64,000 nucleotides of DNA, taken from the NCBI GenBank assembly GCA_031213475.1, contig JARUPZ010000018.1, forward strand, positions 8,258,406 through 8,322,405, written 5' to 3'. The notes below the pieces were generated by a model. It did no database searches. It was not told where the DNA came from and saw only the letters and a program-made list of their open reading frames with translations. This DNA is from Nereocystis luetkeana. Taxonomy: Eukaryota > Sar > Phaeophyceae > Laminariales > Laminariaceae. The position numbers and the translations under genes are program-made. This document shows, piece by piece, positions 1 to 10,846 of this stretch. Position 1 is the stretch's first letter; each line of letters begins with the position of its first letter.

Positions 1-160
1 CTCTCACGACGGCACCAGACGAGGAGCTACATGATCTACTGTACTACTGTAGATAGATAGATGGGAGATATCATGATCTGTGTTGATCTATCCGATCTGT
101 CCGAGCTGTGAGTGCCTTCGGTCGATTGTCCTACGTAGGGTATGGAGCTCGTGGAAGTTA

Positions 161-510
161 GGCCCCGGTGGTTCAAGTGGTTAACCTCGAATTTCACTTG
201 TGTTTGAGTCCTGGGTTCGAGCCCCAGGTGGGTCGGACATTTGACTTCATTTGCAAAATTAAAAATAAAAAAGGATTCAATTGTTGAGAGCGCCTTGCAG
301 CGGCGTGGGTAGGCACAATTCGATGCGAGTCGACGAGGGAAGAAAAGGCTGAAATCTTCTGGCGATAAAAATGAAGGCACGTACCGTAGCGGGAAGGGGG
401 TAGAAGAGCCTGCTATGTGACCCCGGATCTGAGTTACGAGTTGGAGGGAGAGAGAAGAAGAAGATGTGCGAAGATAATAAATGGGATGAGCAAAAAAAAA
501 AAAAAAAAAA
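161..510 (+). repeat. SINE-A, full-length copy
   Basis: A tRNA-derived SINE of about 350 bp. The head has a Pol III A-box-like TGGTTCAAGTGG at 169-180 and a B-box-like GGGTTCGAGCC at 213-223. A conserved body of about 270 bp follows and a run of 19 A ends it. Eight or nine more copies occur in the window, mostly lacking the head. Family membership is seen directly. The tRNA origin is inferred from the two boxes and their spacing. Confidence 0.85.
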
Positions 511-715
511 CGGTAGATCGGCGACCCGTCGGTAGATCGATAGGCCGTCGGTAGATCGGTGACTCGTCCCTGGGTGATACAACCAGAGCCAACAGGGCTG
601 TTTCGCCACCCTCGTATCCTGGGTTGGAGCAACGACGAAACACGAGTGAGTATTCGTGTAGGGCCTGCATAGAAGGCTGCGTAGTGGAGGAGTGAAGGCA
701 AAAAAAAAAAAATGC
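511..715. other. Short ~20-bp tandem repeat and possible retroposon tail
   Basis: Three units built on cggtagatcg follow the SINE (511-570). An A-run at 699-711 ends an unclassified segment. No gene is recognised. Confidence 0.4.
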
Positions 716-938
716 GTATGCATCTCTTCGTTCGGTTGCATAAAGGAACTGAACCACACTAGCATGTGCCGAGCGTGGTGAGCGTGTTCTCACTACTGGA
801 GGTATGGAGTTCATACGGACACTCTAATCTACTGTACGTAAGGTGTCCCAGATGTACCGGTAGCTCGCGGTTACGCAGAAAAACAAATGTATTTCCGTTG
901 GAAGCTCATTCTTACCGATACAGAGTTGTATATATTAA

Positions 939-1100
939 TAGTAGTAGTAGTAGTAGTAGTATTGGTGGTGATGGTACTTATAGAAGAGTAGAATAACATA
1001 TGCCAGGTATATATATATATATATTGTGTATATGTGTGTTTGACGTGTTGCTGGGGTATATATACATATATATTATATATATTATATATATATATTGCTA
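939..1100. repeat. AGT and TA microsatellites
   Basis: A (TAG)n run at about 939-960 and AT-rich dinucleotide tracts at 1010-1100. They explain the open frames in this stretch. Confidence 0.8.
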
Positions 1101-1239
1101 GAGACTCACACATATCCCGTTCCAGGTTTGCCTCTCAGGCCGGGTCCCGCGTTGTCACTCACCTGAGCTTGGCGTTGCCCTATTCGGGTGGATGTTGATG
1201 GGTCTGAAACCAGGGCTCAGCCTATGGCTCGCCCCCCCC

Positions 1240-1530
1240 CTGTTCCCTATCCACGTACACGCCTTCCACGCAGTATGCCATCCCTTTGCCGTATGTGAGG
1301 GGAAGATACTTTGCTACCCTCCTAAGACTTTGTAGGCCTTCCAGAGCAATCCAGAACACAGGCAAGCTCATCCTGATAGGAGGTAACCAGAAACATGGAA
1401 GCCTGGGGTAACCACCTGTGTCCACGAACTAGACCATGCATCGAAGGTGCCAGTTCTCAACATCCAAGCAGAGCATACTATGGAAGACTGGAGCAAATAC
1501 CTGCTGCCCAAACTAGAACATGAACCGTAG
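1240..1530 (+). pseudogene. Possible coding remnant, unrecognised
   Basis: Two protein-like stretches lie close together in different frames. One is open over about 1240-1408 and includes LPYVRGRYFATLLRL and GKLILIGGNQ. The other is open from 1387 to a TAG at 1528 and reads VHELDHASKVPVLNIQAEHT then MEDWSKYLLPKLEHEP. They could be two exons of a last gene or a decayed copy. The opposite strand is also open here, so direction is uncertain. I recognise no family. Confidence 0.25.
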
Positions 1531-1679
1531 ATGCGGCTCCTCAAACCCCCTCCCACTTTCATCTCTACTCTGCGAAGCTACGAACCCTCTGTCGACAGGA
1601 CACGGAGAAAAGGCCCGACCCGAAAGGGGCTCGAAACACGTGAGCACCGCCGCTACCGCCGCAGCGGGAGTGGAGGGGG

Positions 1680-1790
1680 GTACTTATTTGTTGCTTACGT
1701 TAGTCATTTGACCGTCGACCACGCATCCCTTTCGAGACGGAGCACCGTTCCTATTCCTATTGGAGACACCTCCAACAGTTGAAGCGGCAG
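1680..1790 (-). repeat. Dispersed repeat R6, partial
   Basis: Reverse-complement relative of sequences at 30600-30760 and 54930-55095. All share a segment equivalent to ggaggcgtctctatcagg and the phrase gggatgcgtggtcgatgg. A poly-G run of about 24 follows at 1790-1814. Confidence 0.6.
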
Positions 1791-1894
1791 GGGGGGGGGG
1801 GGGGGGGGGGGGGGCAAAATGCATCCTGAGTAACCGAATAACACAAGTTACCTCAACATCCCAGCGAGGGCGGCGGGTGTGTGTGTGCACATGT

Positions 1895-2262
1895 CATGCA
1901 TGGCCGTAGTCGTCTGACCATAGACCCTCGCATCCCTACATACAATGTCGGGACGGCGCACGGGAGCAGACATTGCGTACACCAAGCACGAAGCGCCGTG
2001 AGTGTTGTGCGAGTCGCGTGAAGGGTAAGCTTAGTATCCTGCTAATACTATGAATAAGAACCGCTTGTCACGGGGACTTGCACATGGATGACAGCGTCGA
2101 GTTAATCAATTTGGTTTCTGGTGTGGTCACTTCCAGAGACAGCAGTGAATATGCTATGCAATTGCCTCGTGGGTGCCTTCCCATATGCACCCTACGTGAT
2201 ACACGAAAATTCCCCTTGTGCGGAGTTAGGGCTCTCCACCCCGCACAAGCTATCCTGCTCGA
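1895..2262 (+). repeat. Dispersed repeat RepD, long copy
   Basis: Starts near catgcatggccgtagtcg and runs through two sub-blocks (1895-2035 and 2070-2262). The same order of blocks is found on the minus strand at 60875-61285, so this is one element of about 370-400 bp. No terminal repeats or coding sequence were seen. Confidence 0.65.
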
Positions 2263-3114
2263 CAGCCAGCGGGGGGGGGGGGTGGGGGGGCGTGCACACT
2301 GAAAGCAAAATTACTCGAGGTACTCCCACATCCCGAATGGGGGAAGGCGGGGGGCGGGGGTGGGGGGTGGATACTGAGCGCGGAATTAATCCAACCTACC
2401 TCCACATCCCCAGCTGGGGGAGGTGTGTGTGTTGGGAGGGGGGGTCGGACAATGGAAGCGCGGTAAGTGATCCTGTGTGAGCGGCTACAGCATCACCACC
2501 GAATCACCCTCGGCGATGACGGGCGGGGGGGGGGGGGGTTCGGGGTTCGGCAGGACGACCGAAAGAAAAAAAACGCGCGTGACTATAACGGTTACGGACG
2601 AAAACGTGCTTTGGGTTTCTTGGCGTCTACGGCCTACCTGGTACGTAACAGCAGCAGTATTTGTTACTCGACTGTAATACTCTTCACGGTGACGGCGGTG
2701 GGTGGTGGTGCTGGTGGTGAGTCGGCAAGGGAGAGAATGCCGAGGGGAGGTCTGCCTTACAGTGGTTGCGAAGAGGGTTGCCCATGGACCACCCCATCGT
2801 ACTCGTACAGACCATACAACGCCAGGTACGAGTAGCAGGCATGTACCTGGTACGACACACGATGAACGATCGAGCATGACGACACCCATTCTTACGCATT
2901 TTGGACGAATAAATGAATGAATGTAGAAGATGTTGAACGTAAGTAAGTGAATGCCAAAAGTGTGCGTACAGGTATTATTACTGCTGTACTATTACTACCT
3001 ACGATGATAATGGTGAATAGGAGCACTGCTACCGCTGCTACTTTACTGCTTGTTGTGGGTCGCGATATATATTTGAATGAACACACTGCTCGTGCATGCA
3101 CTATTCGCTGCTGG

Positions 3115-3215
3115 ACCCCTTTTAAAACTCCAGTCCCGTTTGGGGACACACCACTCAAATTCCAAGTGGTTTGTCCCGAATTGTCCCCAAAACGAGACTG
3201 CAGTCCTAAAAGTGT
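3115..3215 (+). repeat. M2 hairpin (piggyBac-like MITE)
   Basis: Inverted halves centred on ctccagtcccgtttgggg and ccccaaaacgagactgcag. The right edge is followed by ttaa. Confidence 0.75.
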
Positions 3216-3227
3216 TAATACCTGGGG

Positions 3228-3350
3228 AACCTAGGAGATGGTATGTTTTTAGGGACGCACGCGCAAGCTCTTCTATAAAAAAAGAAACCTTCGAAGTGAG
3301 ATTCGAACCCGTGTCCTGGCGACGACGTCAAATGTGAAGGGTGTCAAATA
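3228..3350 (-). repeat. SINE-B, minus copy
   Basis: Its B-box-like gagattcgaaccc (reverse complement of GGTTCGAATCTC) lies at 3298-3310. It is a close inverted match of the copy at 3503-3660, including a GCGCGTGC block after the head. Confidence 0.6.
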
Positions 3351-3502
3351 GCATTATTACCTATATCGAGCTATATCGGGATACAATATCGACCGATTGC
3401 CCAACCCAGGGTGTTCCTTATAACAGCAGTATAATAGTAGTATTAGTGTGGGCGCGCTGTAATAAGGATTGCCCCGGGCTGGATAATCGATCGACCTTTC
3501 AC

Positions 3503-3660
3503 CCCCATATAGCTCAGTAGGTAACACCTTCACATACGACGTCGTCGGCAGGACACAGGTTCGAATCTCACTTCGAACGTTTCATTTATAATCAAACGCT
3601 TTTTTTGCGCGTGCATGAAAAATACATCTCCCTGGTTCCCCGGAAAAGCGGGTACGTAGG
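3503..3660 (+). repeat. SINE-B, tRNA-like, plus copy
   Basis: A tRNA-like head with TATAGCTCAGTAGG (A box, about 3508-3521) and GGTTCGAATCTC (B box, about 3559-3570). A tail including gcgcgtgcatg follows. The acceptor-stem halves do not pair well, so this is a SINE or tRNA relic rather than a working tRNA gene. Confidence 0.6.
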
Positions 3661-3956
3661 CGTATGTATACGGTACCGACGCCCCAAAGATCCCGCCGTT
3701 TAGAGGGGGGGGGGGGGTTATTTTGAGGATCATACCCTCGGCTGGGAAATCGATCGATCTTCTACCTAATAATCTGTCTATGCTATGTAATACCTTCTTC
3801 ACAGCGCCCGGTTTAGACGTCAATTTGGTGTCCACGAACGGTGCTCAATATCTAATACCGGTATTCTTTTCGACCTTGGCCTAAACCTCTATCTATTGCA
3901 TGGGATTTAGAGTTGGTCCCACCGCGGAGCTATTTAATAGCTGTGTTTCTCAACCC

Positions 3957-3993
3957 AATTTATATTATTATTTCTCTTGCCATCCGACAATCA
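3957..3993 (+). repeat. Target-like direct repeat flanking the RLE element, left
   Basis: A segment ending cttgccatccgacaat resembles 8610-8646 and 9551-9588. The first two lie just outside the two ends of the RLE retrotransposon. Confidence 0.55.
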
Positions 3994-4168
3994 ATGTGCA
4001 ACATGATCTTCAGCATGGATCACTCATAACTTTCCCGAAAGAAGAAAACCTCGGAAACGAAAGGAAACCCATGCGCCAAGTCTACCTCCCTTCCGTGCCA
4101 ACTTTCGGCTTGTCTACTCTATTTGCTGTATTTGCTCCTTCCTTCTCATTACGTTCTATTCTTGAATC

Positions 4169-5244
4169 CTAAGCTGCACCCAAGCTCCATCCCCACGCCA
4201 TCGGTATGGATCTGTCGTCCCTCCCCCCCCTGTTCCTTCTTCCTTCTTGGCGGTCCCTATGCTGAAGCTTGAACCTCGACACCCTCCTCGAAATGGCGAC
4301 CTGAGTGGTCACCGAGACGATTTTGAGCAGGCGTTCCTTCACTACCCCCTTCCTTGCCATGGGCCCACCATCCCTCCCCCCCACGACGCTAGCTGCCAGC
4401 TGGTCGATGAAGTTGCTGCCCTCTACCCCGAGGCGCCCAAAGCTTTCCACCGCTAAGGTGACTAGTGTGTGGCTCCGCTCGTCGAAGGACACATGTCCCG
4501 GACGCGCGTAGTGTTGGTGCTTGCGCGCCTCGGAGGTAGAGGCAGCTGATCCATCATGATCAGCGCTGCCTCCTCGCAGGTGGACCTGCGCTTGCGGGTC
4601 TGCATGGGTGACGTCCAGCAGGATGGACTTTTCCCTGTATTCCCTGTTGGGAGTATCCCGAAGACCTCATCTCCTGACAACGATGTCCATCCGCAGGTTC
4701 CGGTCTGCAGTGAACGGTTCGCCGCTCTCCACTTGGTAAGGGATTCCCAGCCGCTTCAGCGTGCGGGAGATCGCGTGAACCAACGGTTGATGTTGGTTTA
4801 CCTGTGCCCCTGCTCTGGACAGATGCGTGCGTGGCGTGTGTCTATGTCGACTGCCTCGCAGCAGGGGCATCTCACCGCCACGTGCTCCTCGATGCCTATG
4901 AAGCGCCTTCCCATGCCCACGAACTCCTCTGCTGGTATGACACGGAGCGAGGCTGTTGGCCTCGCCCGAAGGCAAGCAGTGGCTCCTGCTCCTTGTATAC
5001 TCCTGTAGCGAGCTTTGGCGAAGGCCTTGGTCTCACTCCCCCCCAGCGGGTCGCCTGGTCCAGGTGGGCGTGCAATCTCGGGTAGCCCCTCCAGCGAGTC
5101 TGTGTGTGCAGCGTGTCGACCTTGATTCACCAGCTTGCCCAATCTCTGTTGAGCCTTCCGGGAGTTAGTGGTTACGGCATCATGCGCCGCCAGCATGCCG
5201 GCTTCAGGGGGCCCTGGGACGAGGTCCCCCTCTGCACCCATGCT
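4169..5244 (-). pseudogene. RLE element: Cys-rich motif and restriction-like endonuclease
   Basis: In one frame, down to about 4800, the sequence has RCPCCEAVDIDTRHARICP. In the next frame it has GAQVNQHQPLVHAISRTLKR, then LRMDIVV and KSILLDVTHADPQ, which fit the catalytic D and (D/E)xK strands of RLE nucleases (the DVT motif). A TGA at 4667-4669 lies between the last two motifs. The conserved order argues for RLE rather than an apurinic-type nuclease. Confidence 0.7.
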
Positions 5245-7176
5245 CTATTCCAGCCAGGATTCGGGGACGATACCCTCCATCGCTTCTTTAGTCACGCCCC
5301 ACGTGTCCCTGATCTCTCGCAGGCTGCCACCGAGCTCAGCAATGATGCTCGAATGAGGGAGACCCCTCTTTACCCTGTCTCCTAGCGGGCCCGTGAGGTC
5401 TGCTAGAACCTCCGGCAGGATGCCCACCCTACTCCCTATTGAGGCAGACATTCGCCTCGCTTCCGTCGACGGCAGCCCTAACCCTCCTGCTCCCGTAGAA
5501 AGGCGTGCTTGGGCTTGTTGGTAGGGGTTCAGAGTCAGTTGGCTGGCTGGGCACCCCTCCTGGAAAAAAGACTGTGCGTCCGCCGCTCCCGGTAGCTCTA
5601 GGATATTTTCGTAGGCCCACTGAGCCCCGTTGTCGGCCCTTCGGCATGCTTCGAGTGACAGCCCCGGGTCCAGAGCCCTTTCGAGGTAGCCCGTCCGCTG
5701 CCCGAGGGATTCGACGGTGATGAGGGCCGCCGCTTGCTTGTCTGGCATGTTAGCGAGGCAGCGTGCAAGGCGGTCCGCGCCTCCGTCCCTCACTACCTCC
5801 ATTGCTCGCCTCAGCACGTATTCATCCGAGCCGATCGGGACACCCGCCACCGCCACCCCTCCTTCGTCTGCGATACGGACGTCAACGCTCTCCAGGAGCG
5901 TTATCTCCTCCGCCGTCGGGACGTGTCCTTTGGGTGGTAGTGCTACGGTCTTGGCGGGGTTGACCACAATGCCGATGACGTCTAGCTCTCGCCGGAGGAA
6001 GGCAAAAGCTCTAATTGTGTTGGCCGTGACCCCCATAAGGCCGAGAGATACATCGTCCAGGCAGGCGAAGGCTTCCACTCCTTCTCCTTCGAACTCCTGT
6101 CGGAAACGCTTCAGCCCCGGTCGCAACGCCAGGCAGAACACTGCCGGCCCCCTGGGGTCCCCTTGCTGGACACCGCTGGAGCAAGCGATCGTCCTGGTCT
6201 CCCCTGAGTCCATCCGGAAATACACGTTGGCGGGTCTTGTGCCGTAGCACTTCGCCACAAATGGCGTGAGCGCTGGAACGCAGTTGGCCGCCTCTTCAAG
6301 CACCGCCGTCCGTTTAACCGTGTTGAAGGCGTTGGAGCAGTCCGTTAGGACGACCCAGTTGCCCGTCTCGTGTAACGTCCTAGCCCTCAGTCCCACATGC
6401 TCCACTCCTCCGGGTACGGCGACCCCAAACTGCCTCACCTCTCGGTTGACCTCCTCCAACCGCGGCCGCCACTGTCGCATAGCCCCCGCGGTGATGAGCC
6501 GCCTCCATGTCATTCCCACGCAAACCGGCCCGCACTTTTCCCCCAAGGCAGTGAGGCTTGACTGCAAGAAGAGCTGCCAGAATTCTGGCGGGAACGCGTC
6601 CGGCTCGTCGGCGATTCTCCGCCAGAAGGCTGTCACGCCCTTTCCGAACTCTTCCCGCCCGATGTCGGTGTGGATGATGGATTGCAGGTGCGCAAAGCGT
6701 TGACCGTCGCTTCCGGGGCCTGAAAGGGCACTGCGGGAGCTGATGGCGTCGAAGAGCACCTCGGAGGCGTACTCATCGTCAGGGCGCCACGGAGGGGCGT
6801 TTCCGTCTTCCACCTCGGTGGCGGTCGCCAACACCGCAGCCGCCGCCGCCGCGGACACTGCGGCGTGATCTTCGGAGGAGAACTTGGCCACCAGTGTGCT
6901 CCACGTCGTTTCGTTTCCAGCTGATCGTGGCTCTGCTAGCAGGCTGCGAGCTGCCACTTTGACCCCTCCCGCGTGGCGACACGCCGACGACGCCCGTTCA
7001 GGCTTCGTCTCCTCCGAATCTTCTTGGGCGGCATCCCGTCGCCTCAGGCCCCCTCCCCTGGTGAATGCTATCAGCCATGGGAGCAGGAGCACTATATCCC
7101 CGCTCTCCACCAACGCGAACCTCTGTCGCCTCTTGATTCGGCCGTCCGGTGAGTGGAGCAGGGCTGGCATGAGGTA
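5245..7176 (-). pseudogene. RLE element: reverse transcriptase domain
   Basis: About 640 codons. The GPGSDGQRF block near residue 150, LTDCSNAFNTVKR near 275, SSGVQQGDPRGP near 331 and the catalytic CLDD near 370 (the usual YxDD) are RT motifs in order. The domain ends at TAG 5245-5247 and the same frame continues. The low number of breaks suggests moderate age. Confidence 0.88.
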
Positions 7177-7467
7177 CTATAGCTTGATCGCCCGTAGGAG
7201 CGAGTTCGGCGTCGCCGACTCTCGGTTCGGCCTGTGCTCACCCATAGCGTGGTTGAGGGTGCCGAGCACGTGAATGCTAATGCGCGCTTGTGCGCCAGCC
7301 AACTGCGGCTGCACTGTTTTCCCGGTTGCGAAACGTTGGCCCAGGGCATCCAAGGAAACGGCATCAAGTGGTGGCCCTATACCCAAGCTGTTCTGGTCCC
7401 ACCCGTACCAAAGCCCCCGGCTGCGAAGGCCCTCATCACCTATGGTCCCCCCTCCCATCCTCGCGGC
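7177..7467 (-). pseudogene. RLE element: linker between finger and RT
   Basis: 97 codons in the same frame as the finger and the RT, bounded by TAG at 7468-7470 and TAG at 7177-7179. No domain is recognised. Confidence 0.55.
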
Positions 7468-8454
7468 CTAATTACGAAGCCCCGGGTCCGCTTGGACCGC
7501 TGCCTGCAGTGCTTCCCGTCTTGGATGTTGTGCTCCGCAGTTGACTGCTGGGCAGCGGAGAGGTGCCGGGGCTGCGCCTCTCGCAAGGGCCTCCACCACA
7601 CAACGGGCGTGAAGCACGTGGCGCCCTTGTCCACATGGAAAGCGTACCGCCCGGTGCCCTAGTTGTAGCGTTACACCGCAGACCCCGCACGCCACTTCCC
7701 CAGTGGTGTCGCTAAGGAAGGCCCCGGGGCGCGTCCCGTTCCCGGCTCTCCTCCCCGACGCCGTGGGAGATCCTCCGGTTGGACCCTCGTCGTTTGGCAT
7801 CCCAGACCCCCTGTTGTCCATTGCGGCTCTTCTCCCTCCACTTCTTTGGCTCGTCTCTCTCCCTTCTCTCCCCCCTCTCCCCCCACCATTCCGCGGCCTT
7901 CCCGTTTCTGGTTCTCCTCTACCCTCGCTATCTCTCTCCTCTCTGGTAGGTTCGCTCCTGGTACTCCTCCCCACTCCCTCCTCCCCCTCCGTCCCCCCCT
8001 CGCCCCCCTCGCCCTCCACTCCCCTTGCCCTATCTGCTCCCCCCTCTCTCCCCGCTCCCTCCGCCTCCCCCGTTCTCTCCGCCACCCCCCCTCCCCCCGC
8101 TTCCCCCGCCTTCCTCACTCCCTCCACCCCGCCCCCCCCCTGTCCCCGCGCTTCTCTCGCCCCCCCCCCCGCCCCCGCTCCCCCCTCCGACCCCCTGCCT
8201 GCTGACGAAGGTGGTGCACTACCCCCTCTCCCCGCTCTCGCCGCTTCCCCCGCTCCTCCCGCTCCCCTCGCTGCGCTCCCGTTCCCCCCGCTCCCCCCGC
8301 CCCCCTCCACTCCCTCCACTCCCTCCGCTCCCCTCGCTTCTCCCGCTCCCCCCGCTCCCCCCGCTCCCTCCGTTCCCCCTTCCCCCCCCGCTCCCCCCGA
8401 TCCCTCCCTCCCCCCCGGTCCCCACGCTTCCCCTTCTCCCTCCGCTCCCCCCAC
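7468..8454 (-). pseudogene. RLE element: low-complexity leader and RING-like finger
   Basis: About 225 residues of Gly/Glu/Arg-rich sequence precede a finger with CGVCGVTL, then FPCGQGRHVLHARCVVEAL and RCPAVNCGAQH, a spacing like a RING or C3H2C-type zinc site. The same frame continues past a TAG at 7468-7470 into the linker and RT. The leader corresponds to the C/T-rich stretch 7850-8500 on the + strand. Confidence 0.65.
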
Positions 8455-8609
8455 TCCCTCCCCCCCTCCCCCCTCCCCCCTCCCGCCTGCTGAAGAGGGT
8501 GGCGCACTACCCCCCCGCCTGGCGTTTCGCCCCGTACTCGCGTCGGCCCCTCTCCCTGAACTGCTTCCTCGTGGACCCCTCCCAGAACCTCTCGATCGGC
8601 CTCGTCTAC

Positions 8610-8646
8610 CAATTTATATATTATTATTGTGCTTGCCATCCGACAA
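8610..8646 (+). repeat. Target-like direct repeat flanking the RLE element, right
   Basis: caatttatata... to cttgccatccgacaat matches 3957-3993 apart from a few bases. A third relative is at 9551-9588. Confidence 0.55.
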
Positions 8647-8654
8647 TGTGTAGT

Positions 8655-9010
8655 GTTGTTCTAATAAACGACTATAATAACAGAAAGTGAAGAACTCTCC
8701 AGAACAAAAGCGCGGCAGTATCCTACGACAAATTTATATTGTTCTCGTGCCGCGATCTGAGCCTATCTATACGAATTATATATTTTTTCTTACGTGGCAT
8801 ATACTACTGGCATATATTATGCAATCGGGCGCCCACACTATACTGTCGTCCTGGCGGTGTAACTCGGACACCAATTTGTACCACATCCACATCCATCCAC
8901 GCAGTGAGTGGCCGTTGTTTCAGTCGTCACTTTTACTATACTACTTGCTGCCGTCATTTTTTTCCCGTGCTTTTATTAGTACTAGTTAATGTGGCTTTTT
9001 AACCCTTAAT
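8655..9010. other. AT-rich stretch, nothing recognised
   Basis: No coding frame, repeat family or RNA gene is apparent between the RLE element and the M2 hairpin. Confidence 0.5.
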
Positions 9011-9013
9011 TAA

Positions 9014-9114
9014 CCCTTCCTTGTAGGACCTCAGTCAGTCCCGCTTTGGGGACAAAACTACGTAGTCAAATTCTTAGTTTGTCTCCAAAACGGGACGACT
9101 GCGGTCCGAAAGTA
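9014..9114 (+). repeat. M2 hairpin with TTAA at both sides
   Basis: TTAA at 9010-9013 and TTAA at 9115-9118 flank CCCTTCC... and a cggtccgaaagta right end, as expected for a TTAA target duplication. Confidence 0.75.
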
Positions 9115-9550
9115 TTAAATATAGCACAACTGTTTAACAGTTGTCTGTGCGCACGTAACGTCCCTGAAAATCCGAGAGAGCCTACTATTAATAGTCTACT
9201 CTGTACCAGGTAGATGATATAGAGAAGGAGGAGCTGAAAAAAACTGGCGGGTATCGTTCTTGTGAATTTCAATCTTTTTATTGGAACGTCACATCACATC
9301 ATCGATCGGGAAAAAAGTAAAGACGGAACAACAAGAAACAACAACACACACACCACAATAATATACTCCATGCACATGGCTCATTCACCCGTCCCCTCCC
9401 TTTTTTACGGAGATAATTCCCTGGATGAAAGTCGGACCAGGTACGAGTACGTACTAGCTGCGTAGTGTAAGTGTAACATGTACCAGGGTATATCTAGGTG
9501 CGTGTATGGTACGCTACTATACAACCACCGCAACCAGAGGAGGAGTGGTA

Positions 9551-9588
9551 TACTATTATTATTTCCCTTGCCATCCGACAATGTGCAG
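9551..9588 (+). repeat. Third copy of the CCATCCGACAAT repeat
   Basis: attattatttcccttgccat followed by ccgacaatgtg. It is the unoccupied relative of the repeats that flank the RLE element. Confidence 0.5.
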
Positions 9589-9639
9589 CATCATACCCAC
9601 CTATTATCTATATACCAGGTACCTGGTATACACAACATA

Positions 9640-10618
9640 TACTCACACTCGCTCATATACATTAAAACATAATACCTGTGGTGGTGTAAAAATAAGGAAA
9701 AATGAGCGTTAAAATTATTAATGCATAAATACTGGTGGCAGTTTATCAGCAGCTTGCCGGCCGATCGAGCCCACGCATTAATGTGCACAGCACCAGCAGC
9801 AGAATGCACACGTTCGCACTGAAAAACCGAAGAACTCGATGTATAACGGGTACACATTTACACCATGGGTATCAGTGAGCCTGCGGCATGCGCGCGGGCT
9901 ATTCGGCTATTCATTCGGGGGTGGGGCAGTTGAGACTGGCTTGAGACTGAAGGCGAAACCCCCGGTCCCCGATGAAGGTCCGCAATTTTATCGAACTGAA
10001 ACCTCTCTTTCGTCTCAGGAGCCAAGCGGAAACGCGGAAACAACGCGGCGGTAGAGACGGCGAGTTTTGTGAGAGGCACGGCATCCGAAAGCACTGGTAG
10101 CCTGCCTCAACCGCTAGAGCTTCTCCTTTCCCCCTGCAGCCATAGATGCGACCGTGTGGACGTGCACGGGAGATTTGCACCCTGCACGGCCAGTGCAGGG
10201 ACGGGTTGAGGAACGGCGGCGGCCAAGCTGATCGGAGAGAAAAGAGAAAAAGCTTGATAGAATAGACGCAACTGCTTGAAGGGTTTCCCCCTCTCCTGTC
10301 TTGTAACAAACGCTCGGAGATCTTGAGCCTGCTTCCGTCCGTGCTTGACTAGCCTCGCCTCCGCCACCCACACGAAGCTCTGGGGTTGGCTGGTGTCCAG
10401 TCGGCGGCGTGCAGACGGGGTGCTTGGACAGAGAGGGAGATAAACACTGGGCTATACGGCGTCCTACAATCCCGAGATGGTTGAGAGTAGCCCCTGGATT
10501 GCACTTCACAAAGGGGGCCGAGGAGAGGGCCAGGCTCCAGGCAGTGGCTCTGGAGGAGGAGGAGGGGGGGGGGGGGGGTGATGTCGGTGGAGGCGGCGGC
10601 GGGAGCGGTGGGGGGGGA
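9640..10618. other. Upstream region of the flippase gene
   Basis: No recognisable exon, TATA box or initiator can be called with confidence. The frame of exon 1 is open from about 10409. A promoter and 5' UTR probably lie here, but this is inferred from position only. Confidence 0.35.
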
Positions 10619-10846
10619 ATGGAAGCCAGGACTAAACTGCTGGGGACGAAGAAGAAGACGGGAGGAGGAGCGAGAGGGAGAGGAAAGGGGGGCGTGAGAA
10701 GGGAAAAGAACGACACGAACAAACCGCCCTCCAACCCTCCGGGGTGGCCCGACCGAAGCGACGTGCGGGACCGCCCGCACAGGACTATCCTCCTCAACAA
10801 GGAGCAGGAGTACTGCTTCTGCACCAACTTCGTCCGCACGAGCAAG
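10619..10846 (+). CDS. P4-ATPase exon 1
   Basis: About 76 codons. They begin with a basic, Gly-rich low-complexity stretch and reach the conserved pre-TM1 block ending FVRTSK. The exon ends in phase 0 at AAG before the donor gtgggc at 10847. The reading frame stays open upstream to about 10409 with no other ATG, so the start or an earlier exon is uncertain. Confidence 0.8.

Larger units (their letters stand above)
3994..8609 (-). mobile_element. Non-LTR retrotransposon with RING-like finger, RT and restriction-like endonuclease
   Basis: One minus-strand frame runs from about 8454 to 4798 and encodes in order a low-complexity leader, a Cys/His finger, a reverse transcriptase, and a CPCC Cys-rich motif. 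A shift of frame leads into a PD-(D/E)xK-like nuclease. This order (finger, RT, C-terminal zinc motif and RLE) is that of RLE-bearing non-LTR elements such as R2 and Utopia. Three in-frame TAG codons and one TGA plus one frameshift show that the copy is dead, or at least not read conventionally. Direct repeats flank it. The assignment to a named clade is inference. Confidence 0.8.

Noticed and set aside
3503-3590. Genuine tRNA gene
   Set aside because: A and B boxes are present but the acceptor arms do not pair and an inverted copy lies 200 bp away, so it is better explained as a SINE.
4556-7273. Plus-strand frames across the RLE element
   Set aside because: They are complements of the RT and nuclease frames. 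The minus strand holds the recognisable motifs.
7703-8690. Long Pro/Ser/Leu-rich open frames on the + strand
   Set aside because: They are the complement of the Gly/Glu-rich leader of the RLE element and have only low-complexity composition.
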